Shown piece by piece: positions 26,371-33,924 of a stretch of 42,332 nucleotides of DNA. The DNA is taken from positions 1 to 42,332 of the forward strand of contig CAJLLK010000003.1 in NCBI GenBank assembly GCA_905207515.1, given 5' to 3'. Within the stretch, counting starts at the first letter, position 1, and every line of letters begins with the position of its first letter. The position numbers and the translations under genes were made by a program. Under the pieces are notes generated by a model. That model ran no database searches. It saw nothing but the letters and a program-made list of their open reading frames with translations, and had not been told where the DNA came from. This DNA comes from an uncultured Christensenella sp. (GTDB taxonomy: Bacteria; Bacillota; Clostridia; Christensenellales; UBA1242).

Positions 26371-29300
26371 ATGTTTGAACTTAACAATTTTGAAAAGATT
26401 AAAATAGGAATTGCTTCACCTGAAAAAATCAGAGAATGGTCTCATGGCGAAGTTACAAAGCCCGAAACCATAAACTATAGAACCCAGAAGCCTGAAAAAG
26501 ACGGTCTTTTCTGTGAAAAGATTTTTGGGCCTAAAAAAGACTGGGAATGCCACTGCGGAAAATATAAGAGAATTCGTTACCGTGGCGTTGTCTGCGATAA
26601 GTGTGGAGTTGAAGTCACAAGATCAAAAGTGCGCCGTGAAAGAATGGGGCACATCGAACTTGCCGCTCCTTGCACTCATCTTTGGTATTTCAGATCTGTT
26701 CCTTCAAGAATTGGAACTTTGCTTGACCTTACTCCAAAAACTTTGGAGCAAGTGGTTTATTATATCAATTACATTGTCACAGATCCTAAAAACACCGATT
26801 TGGAATATAAACAAATCTTAAACGACAAAGAATATCGTGACGCTCTTGAAAAATATGGCCGCGGCAGTTTTGATGCTGGCATGGGCGCTGAAGCCATCAA
26901 AAAACTTCTTGGTGACGTTGACCTTGACAAAGAAAGCGAAGCTTTGAAAGAAGAATTGAAAAATTCTAAAGGTCAAAGAAAAATCAAAGCAGCAAAAAAA
27001 CTTGACGTTGTTGAGTCTTTCAGAAAGAGTGGAAACAAACCTACTTGGATGGTTTTGGATTGCATTCCAGTTCTTCCACCAGATTTGCGTCCAATGGTTC
27101 CACTTGACGGCGGACGTTATGCAACAAGTGACTTGAACGACTTGTATCGTCGTGTTATCAACAGAAACAATCGTTTGAAAAAGTTGATGGAACTTGGCGC
27201 TCCTGATGTTATCATCAGAAACGAAAAGAGAATGCTTCAAGAAGCTGTTGACAACTTGATTGACAACGGAAAACGTGGCAAACCTGTTCAAGGCTCAAAA
27301 CAAAGAGATTTGAAATCTCTCACCGCAATGCTTGGCGGGAAACAAGGACGTTTCAGACAAAACTTGCTTGGAAAACGTGTTGACTATTCAGGTCGTTCGG
27401 TTATCGTTGTTGGACCAGAACTTAAGATGTATCAATGCGGTCTTCCAAAAGAAATGGCTCTCGAACTTTTCAAACCTTTCATCATCAACAGACTTATTGA
27501 CATGAACCAATCAAACAACATCAAAAGTGCAAAGCGCATGATTGAAAGAGAAAAGCCTATTGTTTGGGACGTTTTGGCAGATGTCATCAAAGACCATCCA
27601 GTTTTGTTGAACCGTGCTCCAACACTTCACAGACTTTCAGTTCAAGCATTTGAACCAGTTCTTGTTGAAGGTAAGGCAATCAAACTTCATCCTTCAGTGT
27701 GTGCCGCTTTCAACGCTGACTTCGACGGCGACCAAATGCCTGTTCACATTCCACTCTCAATCGACGCAAGAACGGAAGCCAGAACCTTGATGCTTGCTTC
27801 AAACAACATTTTGAAACTTGCTGACGGCGAACCTATTGTCACACCTGCTCAAGACGTTGTGCTTGGATGTTATTATTTGACACTTATCAGACCGGGCGCT
27901 AAGGGCGAAGGTTCTATCTTTGCTTCAAAAAATGAAGCTATCTATGCTTATCAAACAAAAAATCTTGACTTGCAAGCAGAAATCACGGTCAGACTTTCTA
28001 AAGAAGTTGATGGAAAAACTTACACAAAGCGTGTGACCACAACTGTTGGAAGAATTTTGTTTAACAACATCATTCCACAAAACTTGGGCTACGTCGACAG
28101 AAGCAATCTTGAAAACATTTGCGACCTTGAAATCAACAAAGAAGTCAAGAAAAAAGACTTGGGCAAAATTGTTGCTGACTGCTATGACAAATTTGGTACA
28201 ACAGAATGTTCTAAACTTGTTGATAGACTCAAAGAAACTGGCTATAAATATTCGACTTTGGCTTCTATCTCTGAAAGCATGTATGACATTCAAGAACCTG
28301 CTGAAAAAGCAGAAATCTTGAAAGAAGCTGAGGCAAAAGCTCTTGAAAACGAAAAATTGTTGCGCCGTGGTCTTATCACTCTCGACGAAAAAATCAACGA
28401 AAATGTTGCTGTTTGGAACGATGCTGTTCAACACGTTCAAAATGCCGTTATGAAAGATATGGACACTTTCAATCCATTCAACCTGATGGTTGGTTCTGGT
28501 GCGCGTGGTAATGCCGTTCAGTTGAACCAGGACTGCGGTATGATTGGTATTAAAGCAACTGCCTCCGGAAATAAAAATGATACTCCAATCAAGTCGTCTT
28601 TCAAACAAGGTTTGACACCAATTGAATATTTCATCAATTCTCGTGGTTCGAGAAAAGGTTTGTCTGACACCGCTTTGAAAACGGCTGACTCTGGTTATTT
28701 GACAAGAAGACTTGTTGACATCGCTCAAGATGTTGTTGTCACAACTGAAGATTGCTTTGCTGATGCAGGCGAAAAAGTTAAGGGTGTGGCAGTTTCTGAC
28801 CTTGTTGTTGACGGTGTTGTTCAAGAAAGTTTGGCTGAAAGAATTTATGGCAGAGTTGCTGTTGACGATGTTATTGACCCTAAGACGAAAGAGGTTATCG
28901 TTCCTGCAAACACCATGATTTCTAAACAACAAGCTGACCAAATTACAAAAGCAGGCATCAAAGAAGTGCAAATTCGCTCGCTTATCACTTGCCGTTGCAA
29001 GCACGGCGTTTGCGCAAAATGTTATGGCAGAAATTTGGCTGGAAAAGATATGGTCACTTTGGGCGAAGCTGTCGGAATTATTGCCGCTCAATCAATCGGC
29101 GAACCTGGCACACAGCTGACCATGAGAACGTTCCACACCGGTGGTGCTGCAGTCGCTGCCGACATCACGCAAGGTCTTCCTAGAGTTGAAGAAATTTTTG
29201 AAGCAAGAAGACCAAAGGGCGAATGTTTGCTCTCTGAAGTTTCTGGAAAAGTTAAAATCAAAGAAGACGCAAAAACATATCAAATCACAATCGTCACTGG

Positions 29301-29904
29301 CGAAGGCGACATTGACTATGAAGTTAAGAAGCCAGCCGTTTTGAAAGTTAAAAATGGCGAAACTGTTGAACCTGGCACACAACTCACAGCAGGTGCAATC
29401 AATCCTTCTGATTTGCTTGTCACAAAAGGTCTCAAAGGACTTCAACAATATTTGCTTTCTGAAGTTATCTCTGTTTATCGTGGACAAGAAGTTAAAGTAA
29501 ACGACAAACACGTTGAAATTATCATCAGACAAATGCTTAAGAAAGTTAAGATTGAAGACTCAGGCGACACTGACCTTCTCACAGGCGACATTGTTGACGT
29601 TTCAAAATATGAAGAAGAAAATGAAAAAGCACTCAAGAGTGGTGGAAAGCCAGCTATTGCAAGAAGAATTCTTCTTGGAATTACAAAAGCTTCTCTTTCA
29701 ACAGAAAGCTTCTTGTCAGCTTCGTCTTTCCAAGAGACATCAAGAGTGCTTACAGATGCAGCGCTTAAAGGCAAAGTGGACAACCTTATGGGCATCAAAG
29801 AAAATGTTATCATTGGAAAACTTATCCCTGCAGGAACAGGGCTTAAAAAATATAGAACGGTTGTTCCTGTCAAAGTTGACAAAGAAGAAACATTGGTTGG
29901 ATAA
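26371..29904 (+). CDS. rpoC: DNA-directed RNA polymerase beta' subunit
   Basis: 1177 residues, close to the Firmicutes length (about 1200) and without the large insertions of proteobacterial beta'. The N-terminal zinc ribbon (CHCGKY...CDKCGVEV) is complete. The catalytic NADFDGDQM with three Asp residues sits near 450. The second zinc site (CRCKHGVCAKCYGR) and the bridge/trigger-loop region GIIAAQSIGEPGTQLTMRTFHTGG are intact. ATG 26371 follows AAGGGGAAAG. It is the second gene of the rpoBC transcript and is closed by its own terminator. Confidence 0.98.
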   Translation: MFELNNFEKIKIGIASPEKIREWSHGEVTKPETINYRTQKPEKDGLFCEKIFGPKKDWECHCGKYKRIRYRGVVCDKCGVEVTRSKVRRERMGHIELAAPCTHLWYFRSVPSRIGTLLDLTPKTLEQVVYYINYIVTDPKNTDLEYKQILNDKEYRDALEKYGRGSFDAGMGAEAIKKLLGDVDLDKESEALKEELKNSKGQRKIKAAKKLDVVESFRKSGNKPTWMVLDCIPVLPPDLRPMVPLDGGRYATSDLNDLYRRVINRNNRLKKLMELGAPDVIIRNEKRMLQEAVDNLIDNGKRGKPVQGSKQRDLKSLTAMLGGKQGRFRQNLLGKRVDYSGRSVIVVGPELKMYQCGLPKEMALELFKPFIINRLIDMNQSNNIKSAKRMIEREKPIVWDVLADVIKDHPVLLNRAPTLHRLSVQAFEPVLVEGKAIKLHPSVCAAFNADFDGDQMPVHIPLSIDARTEARTLMLASNNILKLADGEPIVTPAQDVVLGCYYLTLIRPGAKGEGSIFASKNEAIYAYQTKNLDLQAEITVRLSKEVDGKTYTKRVTTTVGRILFNNIIPQNLGYVDRSNLENICDLEINKEVKKKDLGKIVADCYDKFGTTECSKLVDRLKETGYKYSTLASISESMYDIQEPAEKAEILKEAEAKALENEKLLRRGLITLDEKINENVAVWNDAVQHVQNAVMKDMDTFNPFNLMVGSGARGNAVQLNQDCGMIGIKATASGNKNDTPIKSSFKQGLTPIEYFINSRGSRKGLSDTALKTADSGYLTRRLVDIAQDVVVTTEDCFADAGEKVKGVAVSDLVVDGVVQESLAERIYGRVAVDDVIDPKTKEVIVPANTMISKQQADQITKAGIKEVQIRSLITCRCKHGVCAKCYGRNLAGKDMVTLGEAVGIIAAQSIGEPGTQLTMRTFHTGGAAVAADITQGLPRVEEIFEARRPKGECLLSEVSGKVKIKEDAKTYQITIVTGEGDIDYEVKKPAVLKVKNGETVEPGTQLTAGAINPSDLLVTKGLKGLQQYLLSEVISVYRGQEVKVNDKHVEIIIRQMLKKVKIEDSGDTDLLTGDIVDVSKYEEENEKALKSGGKPAIARRILLGITKASLSTESFLSASSFQETSRVLTDAALKGKVDNLMGIKENVIIGKLIPAGTGLKKYRTVVPVKVDKEETLVG

Positions 29905-29907
29905 AAC

Positions 29908-29938
29908 AAAAAACTCTTATTTATTAAGAGTTTTTTTC
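29908..29938 (+). terminator. Terminator after rpoC
   Basis: ACTCTTA (29913-29919), five-base loop, TAAGAGT (29925-29931), followed by a T-run to 29937. Confidence 0.88.
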
Positions 29939-29947
29939 TTTTGCCTA

Positions 29948-29976
29948 TTGAAACGCATAAAATATTGTGTTATACT
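29948..29976 (+). promoter_or_regulatory. Promoter of the 29994 gene
   Basis: TTGAAA (29948-29953), 17 bases, TATACT (29971-29976), with TGTG one base upstream of the -10. Confidence 0.75.
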
Positions 29977-29993
29977 TTTAAAAAGGAAATGAT

Positions 29994-30956
29994 ATGGATA
30001 TTGAAGTTTTTTTGCAACAACACAACATTAAATATGAAGAAAATATATATAATGAAGAGGTTACTGAAAAAGACTTTTTGAATTTTGACTTTATGATTGC
30101 TTATTCAAGATTTGAGCTTTCTCAAGATTTTTCAATCGTTAGAAAAAGCATAATTAAGCTGGCAGAAAAAGGCGAGAAGAGAGCTTTGGCGTTTTATTTC
30201 AAACATGAAGACCCGAAAAAGTGGCGAGAAGATTTTGTTGAAATTGCAAATAAACTTAAGGAAACCAAAGAGCCTAAAACTCCAGAAGAATGGGAAATTG
30301 TTGCAAATTTTTGCTTAAAAGAACCTGTTGAAGTGTATATGTATAACGACATTCACAATGTAAGTGATTTGAGACAAGATCTTAAGGACTCAATACGTGA
30401 ATGTGTTCTTGCCATGAAAAAAATTGAGAAAAAGAAGATGAGCTTTGAAAGCTGGATGCCACTTAAAAACAAATATAATTGGCTGGCTAACAACATGCTT
30501 AAAACTTATCATAACGAAGCTCTTTCTAAAGCTCAATTGGGTTATTATGGTCGTTTTTTTGCAGATAGACATACCATGGACGCTTATGCTTACTTACAGC
30601 TAAATGAAAGTCCTGATTTTATTTTTGTTGATGAAAAACTTTTTGGTCAAATTTGCGAGTTTGGTTTTTTTGATAAAAACATGTTCTTTGAATTCTTGCA
30701 TGGACTTTATGCCAACGAGAAATCTCTTAAATGTCTTGATTTATACACTTATTTCGGTCAGGCTTATGCTTTGTCTCACAATGGGAATTTGTCTTTCAGG
30801 AAAATGAAAGAAGGCTTTAAAATGCTTGACTTGATTGCAAACATTCCTTATTCAGACACAAGCTTGAATGCTGATGAGTTGGATGAAGCAGAAAATGAAA
30901 AAAAAGAGCCGCCAAAAGAAGATGAATTTCCTGAAAACACCATCTTTTTTGGCTGA
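29994..30956 (+). CDS. Uncharacterised alpha-helical protein
   Basis: 320 residues from ATG 29994, preceded by AAAAAGGAAATG. I do not recognise the family. The sequence is mainly helical and rich in Lys, Glu, Phe and Tyr. Stretches such as IIKLAEKGEKRALAFYF and AYAYLQLNESPDFIF recall Sel1/TPR-type helical pairs, but no repeat is convincing. The C-terminal 30 residues are acidic and Pro-rich (ELDEAENEKKEPPKED) and end in NTIFFG. No signal peptide or membrane segment, so cytoplasmic. It has its own promoter and is followed 56 bases later by another unknown gene on the same strand. The two may act together; the position after rpoC gives no functional clue. Confidence 0.75.
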   Translation: MDIEVFLQQHNIKYEENIYNEEVTEKDFLNFDFMIAYSRFELSQDFSIVRKSIIKLAEKGEKRALAFYFKHEDPKKWREDFVEIANKLKETKEPKTPEEWEIVANFCLKEPVEVYMYNDIHNVSDLRQDLKDSIRECVLAMKKIEKKKMSFESWMPLKNKYNWLANNMLKTYHNEALSKAQLGYYGRFFADRHTMDAYAYLQLNESPDFIFVDEKLFGQICEFGFFDKNMFFEFLHGLYANEKSLKCLDLYTYFGQAYALSHNGNLSFRKMKEGFKMLDLIANIPYSDTSLNADELDEAENEKKEPPKEDEFPENTIFFG

Positions 30957-30987
30957 GAGCGGGCTTATTTTTCAGCTCAAAATATGT

Positions 30988-30993
30988 TAAAAT
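30988..30993 (+). promoter_or_regulatory. Extended -10 upstream of the 31013 gene
   Basis: TAAAAT (30988-30993) with TATG one base upstream. The -35 (TTATTT, 30965-30970) is poor. The RBS GGGGG follows, seven bases before the ATG. Confidence 0.5.
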
Positions 30994-31012
30994 AAATATA
31001 TATGGGGGATTT

Positions 31013-32239
31013 ATGAACAGAACGAAGCGTTCAAGTCAATCAGTTGAAGAGATAATGGCAAAATTTCCGAAACGCTGGAAAAAGGCAGAAAATGTTGACG
31101 AAATCAGACGCCGAGCAGGTGAAGGGGCTTTTAAAATTACGGTAAGCAAAAGCGAAACCAACTATGTTTGGCAAGTTTTTTATAAATATCCAGAAATCTT
31201 TCTTTTTGACGATAAAATCAAAGATGTAAAAGAGTGTTATTTGGCAAGTCACACTTATATGTATGGCAACAGTGAAGTTCAGGAAGAAAATTTTTATAAT
31301 TCAATTAGAAAAATGAACGAAGTTGCAAATGAAATTTACAAGGATTTTTCTGCCGAACTTAATCCACAGCCGGAAGATGTGCCAAGACCAAAGAAAATGG
31401 AAAAAACTGAAGAAAATTATGGAGGGAAAAATATGTTTGAAAGCCTTTTTGATGATGATTTTGATTCTAACAACCTTGTTGAAGAACCAAAAGCTGTTTA
31501 CAGCAGAAAGCTTTCGGCTTCAAGAAAAAAGCCATACGAAAGAATTGAAGATGGGGTCAGAAAACGTTTTGAACATGACTTGACTCCAATTGAAACCTTT
31601 GTGCCAAGCGGACATAACAAAAGCATCAAAATGCTGAAAGACAAAAAAGTTGTCACGTTGGGCGACTATATGAAAGTTACGCAAGACAGAGAAAAAGCAT
31701 ATAAATTTATTTTGCCAGAAAAAGAAATTCGTGAGCAGTTTAAACACAATATTTTGAATTATGTCAACGAAAGTTTGGGGCTTGGCGTAGGCACAAGTGA
31801 AGTTGAGAAGAATGTTGAAGAAAACAAAGAAGTGATGGAAAAGACCATAGAAGTTGCGCAAAAAGGAGAAAAGTTTGAAGAAATTAATTATTCAAATTTT
31901 GAACAAACTTTGAAAAATCTGCCTGCCAAAAACTTTGTTAAAGGCAGTGCTGAAATGGCCGAGATTTCGAGCAAAATGTCTGACTATTTGAAAAGATTGA
32001 CTGATGAATATTATGAAAATGACTTGACGGTCGAAGAAATTGATTTGTATATTTCCAATGAAATCGAAAAATTTCATAAACTTGTTGACGAAAAGCGTGA
32101 AGAATTTCGAAGAAATGGGGCGGCAGTTGCGGAAATTAAAGCCAAAATCGACGAAGGTGTGAATTATAAACACCACCAATTTAAGCCAAAAGAATTTAAA
32201 CATTCTCACAACTCTTTTGATAATGATAGAGAGTTGTAA
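31013..32239 (+). CDS. Uncharacterised charged, coiled-coil protein
   Basis: 408 residues from ATG 31013 (GGGGG upstream). Not recognised. The N-terminal 120 residues look globular (FKITVSKSETNYVWQVFYKY ...). A Pro/Lys-rich linker follows (about 118-135). Then comes a region opening MFESLFDDDFDSNNLVEEPK, and a Lys/Glu-rich helical part (about 270-395) likely to form coiled coil. The end is His-rich (YKHHQFKPKEFKHSHN). No signal peptide or membrane segment. At 31433 an in-frame ATG is preceded by GGAGGG at good spacing, so a 268-residue shorter product may also be made. Probably linked to the 29994 gene. Confidence 0.75.
   Translation: MNRTKRSSQSVEEIMAKFPKRWKKAENVDEIRRRAGEGAFKITVSKSETNYVWQVFYKYPEIFLFDDKIKDVKECYLASHTYMYGNSEVQEENFYNSIRKMNEVANEIYKDFSAELNPQPEDVPRPKKMEKTEENYGGKNMFESLFDDDFDSNNLVEEPKAVYSRKLSASRKKPYERIEDGVRKRFEHDLTPIETFVPSGHNKSIKMLKDKKVVTLGDYMKVTQDREKAYKFILPEKEIREQFKHNILNYVNESLGLGVGTSEVEKNVEENKEVMEKTIEVAQKGEKFEEINYSNFEQTLKNLPAKNFVKGSAEMAEISSKMSDYLKRLTDEYYENDLTVEEIDLYISNEIEKFHKLVDEKREEFRRNGAAVAEIKAKIDEGVNYKHHQFKPKEFKHSHNSFDNDREL
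31421..31435 (+). promoter_or_regulatory. Internal ribosome binding site and start in the 31013 gene
   Basis: GGAGGG (31421-31426) lies six bases before an in-frame ATG (31433-31435). It is a better Shine-Dalgarno match than most gene starts in the window. Confidence 0.45.
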
Positions 32240-32243
32240 AAAG

Positions 32244-32277
32244 AAAAAAAAGTTAAGCAGTTCCGCTTAATTTTTTT
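32244..32277 (+). terminator. Terminator after the 31013 gene
   Basis: TTAAGC (32253-32258), six-base loop AGTTCC, GCTTAA (32265-32270), A-run on the left and seven T residues (32271-32277) on the right. Confidence 0.85.
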
Positions 32278-32320
32278 AATAGCAAGATGACAAATCGCCA
32301 ACGTAGTGTGATTTCGTTTG

Positions 32321-32412
32321 GTCGCGAAAGGCGAAAACAAATGTAAGGGCGATGCTTTTCGCTTAAAAAAAGCGAAAACGAGCAAAAATGCCGTTTTCGC
32401 CACTGGTGCGAC
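32321..32412. repeat. Nested inverted-repeat element
   Basis: Outer stem GTCGC (32321-32325) with GCGAC (32408-32412). After an internal loop, GGCGAAAAC (32330-32338) pairs with GTTTTCGCC (32393-32401). Inside is a second hairpin, TTTTCGCTT (32356-32364) with AAGCGAAAA (32370-32378) over an A5 loop. The four GCGAAAA/TTTTCGC blocks could instead pair as two adjacent hairpins. The GC content is clearly higher than in the flanks. No convincing protein is encoded. It could be a structured RNA, a small non-autonomous mobile repeat, or a protein-binding site. Confidence 0.6.
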
Positions 32413-32481
32413 AAGTGATAAAGTATCCGAACCGACTACAAGTCAAAGTTGGTGTTGGCTATGTGCGACTGAGAATTCACT

Positions 32482-33465
32482 TTACTTGTTTAATTCTTCA
32501 TCATGAGATTTTATTTGATCAACCACAGTATCAAGCAATGTTGGGTAAAAGGATTCTATGTTTGGATATTTTTCTCGATGACTTGAATAATTTTCAAGGC
32601 AAGCAACAACTTTTTCAATATGCTCAAACCCTTGGGCTTTTTCCATATTTATTTTTCTTTCAATATATTCAGTGGGACACTGCATATGTTTACATAAAAC
32701 GATTTCAGCCGCACGAATTATGGAGTCGTTGATAATTGATTTAATTTTTCCGTAATGCTGAATTTCTAATTTTGTTTCTACATTTCCTTTTAAATATTTA
32801 TCTGTTAATGGGTTGATAACAGGATGGCTCATTTCATGAAATAAAAATGTAAATGAGCAAGGAAATTGTTTTTCACCTTTAAAATCCACAATTAATGAAG
32901 GATATAATATGCCATTAATTCCTATACCAAAACCACCACAACAACTATTTGTTAACAGTAAGTTGCAACGCACATTTGGAGATTTGTCTGTGCCATAAAA
33001 ATTTAAAAAATATTGTTCAATATTCAAAGGAAGTTCTTGCAAATATTTCTGTTGAAAATTAATGCTCATATTATAAAAATCAGAATGGTTTATGTAGAAC
33101 TCTTCGAATTTTGTTCTATTTGCAAAACTAGGAAGTTCATGTAAAAATTTTTGAATCAATCTTCCATTTAATATATCAAAATATTCGGGTTTATCAGCAT
33201 TTTCAACACGATTGAAATTTATATCAAAATACCTCAAAACTAAATCGAGAGGCGTCGCATAATTAAAATTTTCATATTTGTCTATGATTTCATTAGTCAA
33301 TTTAATAAATTCGTCATTTTTGTATTTATCAAACCACTGCATTATATCATTAATATATTCTTCATTTGAATAGGTATTTTTTAAAAATTCATATTTTTGA
33401 TTATATTTGCTTAACATCAAAATTATGCCTATAAATTCAGTTCTTTTATCTACAATAACTTTCAT
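32482..33465 (-). CDS. HExxH zinc metalloprotease-like protein (DUF4932-like)
   Basis: 327 residues from ATG 33465 (AGAGG upstream). The central FLFHEMSHPVINPLTDKYL contains HEMSH, a HExxH zinc-protease motif. A downstream helix with IIRAAEIVLCK offers a Glu as third ligand. The surrounding HExxHPxxNP pattern resembles what I recall of DUF4932 proteins; this cannot be confirmed here. No signal peptide, so probably cytoplasmic. The gene is clearly AT-richer than its neighbours and uses ata, aat and tta codons much more. It stands alone between a structured repeat element and a tRNA gene. These points suggest horizontal acquisition. Substrate unknown. Confidence 0.72.
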   Translation of the reverse strand: MKVIVDKRTEFIGIILMLSKYNQKYEFLKNTYSNEEYINDIMQWFDKYKNDEFIKLTNEIIDKYENFNYATPLDLVLRYFDINFNRVENADKPEYFDILNGRLIQKFLHELPSFANRTKFEEFYINHSDFYNMSINFQQKYLQELPLNIEQYFLNFYGTDKSPNVRCNLLLTNSCCGGFGIGINGILYPSLIVDFKGEKQFPCSFTFLFHEMSHPVINPLTDKYLKGNVETKLEIQHYGKIKSIINDSIIRAAEIVLCKHMQCPTEYIERKINMEKAQGFEHIEKVVACLENYSSHREKYPNIESFYPTLLDTVVDQIKSHDEELNK

Positions 33466-33494
33466 ATTAAATTTACCTCTTTAACTGTAAAACA

Positions 33495-33522
33495 ATTATA
33501 TCATACAATTATCAAGTTTCAA
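33495..33522 (-). promoter_or_regulatory. Promoter of the HEMSH protease-like gene
   Basis: Minus strand TTGAAA (33517-33522), 16 bases, TATAAT (33495-33500), with TATG one base before the -10. Confidence 0.75.
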
Positions 33523-33654
33523 AATAAAAATAGAAATATGGTTTTGAATTTAGCTTTTAATACCCTATAACTTTTCTTCTTTCTTCTTTCTTATTTCAAA
33601 AATAATCCGAAATTAAAAGAAAAATGAAAAACGAAAAAATAAGAAATAAGAGTA

Positions 33655-33695
33655 CAAACAAAAATAATCCTCGCCTATCGGTTCGGATTATTTTT
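33655..33695 (-). terminator. Terminator of tRNA-Leu
   Basis: Perfect 16-base inverted repeat: 33655-33670 with 33685-33700, over a 14-base loop. On the minus strand the second arm ends in a T-rich run. The arm reaches the tRNA 3' CCA, so it abuts the mature RNA end. Confidence 0.8.
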
Positions 33696-33698
33696 GTT

Positions 33699-33784
33699 TG
33701 GTGCCGAAGGTGGGAGTCGAACCCACATGAAGTTGCCCTCGCGGGATTTTGAGTCCCGTGCGTCTGCCATTCCGCCACTTCGGC
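33699..33784 (-). tRNA. tRNA-Leu (anticodon CAA), CCA encoded
   Basis: Minus strand. The acceptor arm GCCGAAG/CTTCGGC closes (33784-33778 with 33709-33703), then discriminator A (33702) and an encoded CCA (33701-33699). The anticodon stem is CGGGA/TCCCG with loop CTCAAAA, giving anticodon CAA, which reads TTG, the leucine codon most used in much of this window. A long variable arm (CGAGGGCAACTTCATG region) and TTCGACTC T-loop fit a class II tRNA-Leu. Confidence 0.96.
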
Positions 33785-33803
33785 ATTTTTTTATGCTGCA
33801 CAT

Positions 33804-33832
33804 ATTTTATCACAATTTTCTGCCTTTGACAA
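33804..33832 (-). promoter_or_regulatory. Promoter of tRNA-Leu
   Basis: Minus strand TTGTCA (33827-33832), 17 bases, TAAAAT (33804-33809), with TGTG one base before the -10. Confidence 0.75.
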
Positions 33833-33863
33833 GTGTTTTGGTTATTTTTTTGCAAATTTTTGT

Positions 33864-33892
33864 TTGATTTCTTGCTGAAAAAGGTTTATAAT
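33864..33892 (+). promoter_or_regulatory. Promoter of the recJ-rel-hemZ operon
   Basis: TTGATT (33864-33869), 17 bases, TATAAT (33887-33892). The recJ RBS AAGGTAG follows before ATG 33925. Confidence 0.78.
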
Positions 33893-33924
33893 GATTTCAT
33901 AAGAGTTTGTTAAGGTAGAATGTT

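Noticed and set aside
27925..29091. 388-codon minus-strand open frame inside rpoC
   Set aside because: It lies wholly antisense to rpoC, has no RBS or recognisable domain, and its composition is that of a codon-bias shadow.
32318..32732. Two short plus-strand frames over the nested repeat and the protease 3' end
   Set aside because: They translate the inverted-repeat arms and the antisense of the HEMSH gene, without good RBS; more likely non-coding.
33596..33778. Small minus-strand frame reading through tRNA-Leu
   Set aside because: The peptide is the translation of the tRNA itself, a well-known spurious call.
32240..33800. Prophage or integrative element with att repeats at tRNA-Leu
   Set aside because: No integrase and no visible copy of the tRNA 3' end elsewhere in the window, so only a weak island case remains.
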